64,000 nucleotides of DNA from Chromatocurvus halotolerans (GTDB taxonomy: Bacteria > Pseudomonadota > Gammaproteobacteria > Pseudomonadales > Halieaceae): NCBI RefSeq assembly GCF_004340525.1, contig NZ_SLWX01000002.1, forward strand, positions 326,399 to 390,398. Direction: 5' to 3'. A program made the translations under genes and the position numbers. The notes beneath the pieces are model-generated. The model saw only the letters and a list, made by a program, of their open reading frames with translations. It did not search any database and had not been told where the DNA came from. This document shows, one piece after another, positions 62,420 to 64,000 of this stretch (positions within the stretch are counted from its first letter, which is position 1; every line of letters begins with the position of its first letter).

Positions 62420-63470
62420 GACGACGCCGTCGTCCGATTTCGTACAGGGTCACGGGTACGCCGATCAGCATCCCTAGGTGGACAGTGAGAAAGCGCCAGC
62501 CCAGGGTGAGGATCAGAAGGTCCCCGGATCCCACGAGCGAGGCGAAGAGAACCGCGAAAATCCCCTCAGCGACACCGGCGGCTCCAGGTGTGGGCGCGAA
62601 GTACATTGCAAACGTGTTGACGAGCATGGCCGCCAGAACCAGAGAGTAGTCTATGCGGTAGCCCAGCGCCCAGAGCAGTAGCGCGGGAAAAGAAAACAGA
62701 GAAAGTAGGAAGATGGCCGTCGACACGAGCGCCAGCAGCTGGTCAGCGGGTCTTCCCTTGAAAAACGCGCGGAAGCTGTAGCCAAAGCGGATCATTTCCC
62801 GGCGCAGACGGAACCGCCAGCGTCGCTGGCGTGACGAGCCGATCAGATGCATCCGGTGAGCCAGAGCCAGCATCGCGGTGGCAGCGTGGATAAACCAGCG
62901 CAGTCGCCAGAGCAGAAGCACGAAAAAAGCGAGATAGAGCGCGGCGAATAGGCCCAGCCAGGGGCTCCACTGGCCGGCGAAAGAGCTGCCAACGAGTTCA
63001 TCGAGACTGATCAGTACCAGCGGTGCTGGCAGGAAAATCATCAGCGTGGAAAGCAATGTGCGCAGGGTAGTGGCGGCCGTGGCCGCTCCGATACGAATAC
63101 CATGCCGGTGGAGATGCCAGATCTGCATTACGCCGCCGCCGGTGGCCATGGGCGTGACACCCGAAAACAACACGTTGATAAATACGAGCGGCAGCATCAC
63201 TCGGAAGGGAGGATGTTCGCCGAGCGCGCGCAATGTGAACCATAATCGCAGGGCGTCGCTCAGGTAAAACACGCACAGCAACGCCACAGCCGAAACGACA
63301 AGTCGCGGTTTGAGCAGTTCTCGCCATAAATGATCGACTTGACCATCGAGTTCCTGATGGATCGTCAGCGGAACGACAGCGCTGAGGATGATAAACAGTG
63401 CCGCAAAGGCGAGCAACTTTGCGCGGCTGGCGGGCAATGTGATGCGGGAGATTGGTTCGGGTGGTCTCAT
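62409..63470 (-). CDS. Lysylphosphatidylglycerol synthase transmembrane-domain protein (UPF0104)
   Basis: A 353-residue integral membrane protein, about eight segments. FINVLFSGVTPMATGGGVMQIWHLHRHGI and TPGAAGVAEGIFAVLFAS are typical of the UPF0104/LPG-synthase TM family, often acting as lipid flippases or glycolipid-associated proteins. It overlaps the GT fusion downstream. Together they suggest synthesis and export of an envelope glycolipid. Confidence 0.86.
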   Translation of the reverse strand: MRPPEPISRITLPASRAKLLAFAALFIILSAVVPLTIHQELDGQVDHLWRELLKPRLVVSAVALLCVFYLSDALRLWFTLRALGEHPPFRVMLPLVFINVLFSGVTPMATGGGVMQIWHLHRHGIRIGAATAATTLRTLLSTLMIFLPAPLVLISLDELVGSSFAGQWSPWLGLFAALYLAFFVLLLWRLRWFIHAATAMLALAHRMHLIGSSRQRRWRFRLRREMIRFGYSFRAFFKGRPADQLLALVSTAIFLLSLFSFPALLLWALGYRIDYSLVLAAMLVNTFAMYFAPTPGAAGVAEGIFAVLFASLVGSGDLLILTLGWRFLTVHLGMLIGVPVTLYEIGRRRRHAK

Positions 63471-63537
63471 TCAAGTACGGTCAAGGGTGGATAGCCACCG
63501 TGATAGCGAGAGCCTCTGCCTGAATCGAGAACGGACA

Positions 63538-63909
63538 CTATGAACTCTGGACAACGGTTGTGACGAGCCAGATGTTGTAGGCGGCAAAGGCCAGTAACAG
63601 CACAACACCCTCCATGCGATTGATCCGTCCTGGGCTGCGAAAGCCATAAGCCATCAAAAGTAGTCCAGCCGTGAAAGTCATCATCACGGGCCAGTCGCGG
63701 CCTATGATATCGGGGGACAGGGTAGGCATGGGGGAAATGCTGCCGGCAATGCCAACCACCGCCAACAGGTTGAACATGTTGGAGCCCACGACGTTGCCGA
63801 TGGCAATGTCGTGCTCACCTTTGCGCGCCGCGATGACAGAGGCGGCCATTTCCGGCAACGAGGTGCCCAGCGCCACGATCGTCAGGCCAACGATAAGGTC
63901 GCTGAGTAA
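63538..63909 (-). pseudogene. C-terminal half of a calcium/sodium exchanger family protein
   Basis: The frame reads SDLIVGLTIVALGTSLPEMAAS and GNVVGSNMFNLLAVVGIAGSI, the second alpha-repeat of CaCA (YrbG-like) exchangers, and ends with the usual last membrane segments. The first half normally present is missing. The upstream bases instead contain the end of another reading frame with stop 63942. No ATG precedes it; a GTG at 63876 is the only start. I read it as a truncated gene, though a half-size protein is possible. Confidence 0.6.
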
Positions 63910-63941
63910 CCGGTCATTCCAAGACGTCGTTGCCAGCGTGA

Positions 63942-64000
63942 CTATTTTGCCTTGGGCGGTACCAACGCACGGACGGTTGCAACGATTTCCCGCAAGTCAC
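63942..64000 (-). CDS. C-terminal end of an unidentified gene, cut by the window
   Basis: The open frame entering from the right edge reads DLREIVATVRALVPPKAK followed by stop. The 59 bases are too few to name a family. It lies just upstream of the exchanger fragment. Confidence 0.4.
   Translation of the reverse strand, partial: DLREIVATVRALVPPKAK

Overview
The window looks like chromosomal DNA of a GC-rich, aerobic, Gram-negative gammaproteobacterium, probably marine. Pointers are Mla-type outer-membrane lipid proteins, two TonB-dependent receptors, an ectoine-hydrolase-like enzyme, ynj-type transporter genes and many lipobox or signal-peptide proteins. I cannot name the genus. I see no rRNA, tRNA or CRISPR array.

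Layout. 0.2-2.7 kb: an ECF sigma factor, an unusual anti-sigma/AhpD fusion, DoxX and an AhpD-like protein. 2.7-6.9 kb: a ynjBCDF-type ABC transporter operon. 7-10.5 kb: a DUF3179 protein and a TonB receptor. 10.7-11.2 kb: a decayed TVP38/TMEM64 gene. 11.3-15.2 kb: lipase-like lipoprotein, DUF547, Na+/H+ antiporter and YHS protein. 15.4-19 kb: an HvfA/bufferin-type copper-binding RiPP operon (HvfA, HvfB, HvfC, DoxX and a metallo-beta-lactamase-fold enzyme). 19.2-21.4 kb: a peptidase/beta-lactamase fusion. 21.4-23.9 kb: three adjacent pseudogenes. 24-28 kb: MlaA, an MMPL/RND exporter and MlaC. 28-32.7 kb: small metabolic genes, including an EutD/DoeA-like hydrolase behind an EutC-like remnant. 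32.7-35.5 kb: gene fragments and an intact ISL3-family insertion sequence with its target duplication. 35.6-38.8 kb: a flavodoxin and a compact merR / merC-merA locus. 39-40.5 kb: a second ECF sigma/anti-sigma pair. 40.7-49.8 kb: GST, a large TonB receptor, a peptide-binding lipoprotein and dppBCDF-like genes. 50-55.3 kb: a glutamine amidotransferase, a methyltransferase, thioredoxin-CcdA and an EAL protein. 55.7-58.5 kb: a degraded integrative element. 58.9-64 kb: envelope polymer/lipid glycosyltransferase genes and the half of a cation exchanger.

The most notable signal is a repeated promoter-like element, TGTAAC-N17-ATCCAA. It occurs exactly in front of hvfA, the YHS gene, the first TonB receptor and an NDH-2-like pseudogene. 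It occurs with one mismatch in front of the DUF3179 gene, and in weaker form in front of the thioredoxin-CcdA pair. Another exact copy lies inside the second ECF sigma gene, just upstream of its anti-sigma gene. I infer that one of the window's ECF sigma factors runs a dispersed regulon concerned with copper, thiol or redox stress in the envelope. The anti-sigma/AhpD fusion is an attractive sensor candidate.
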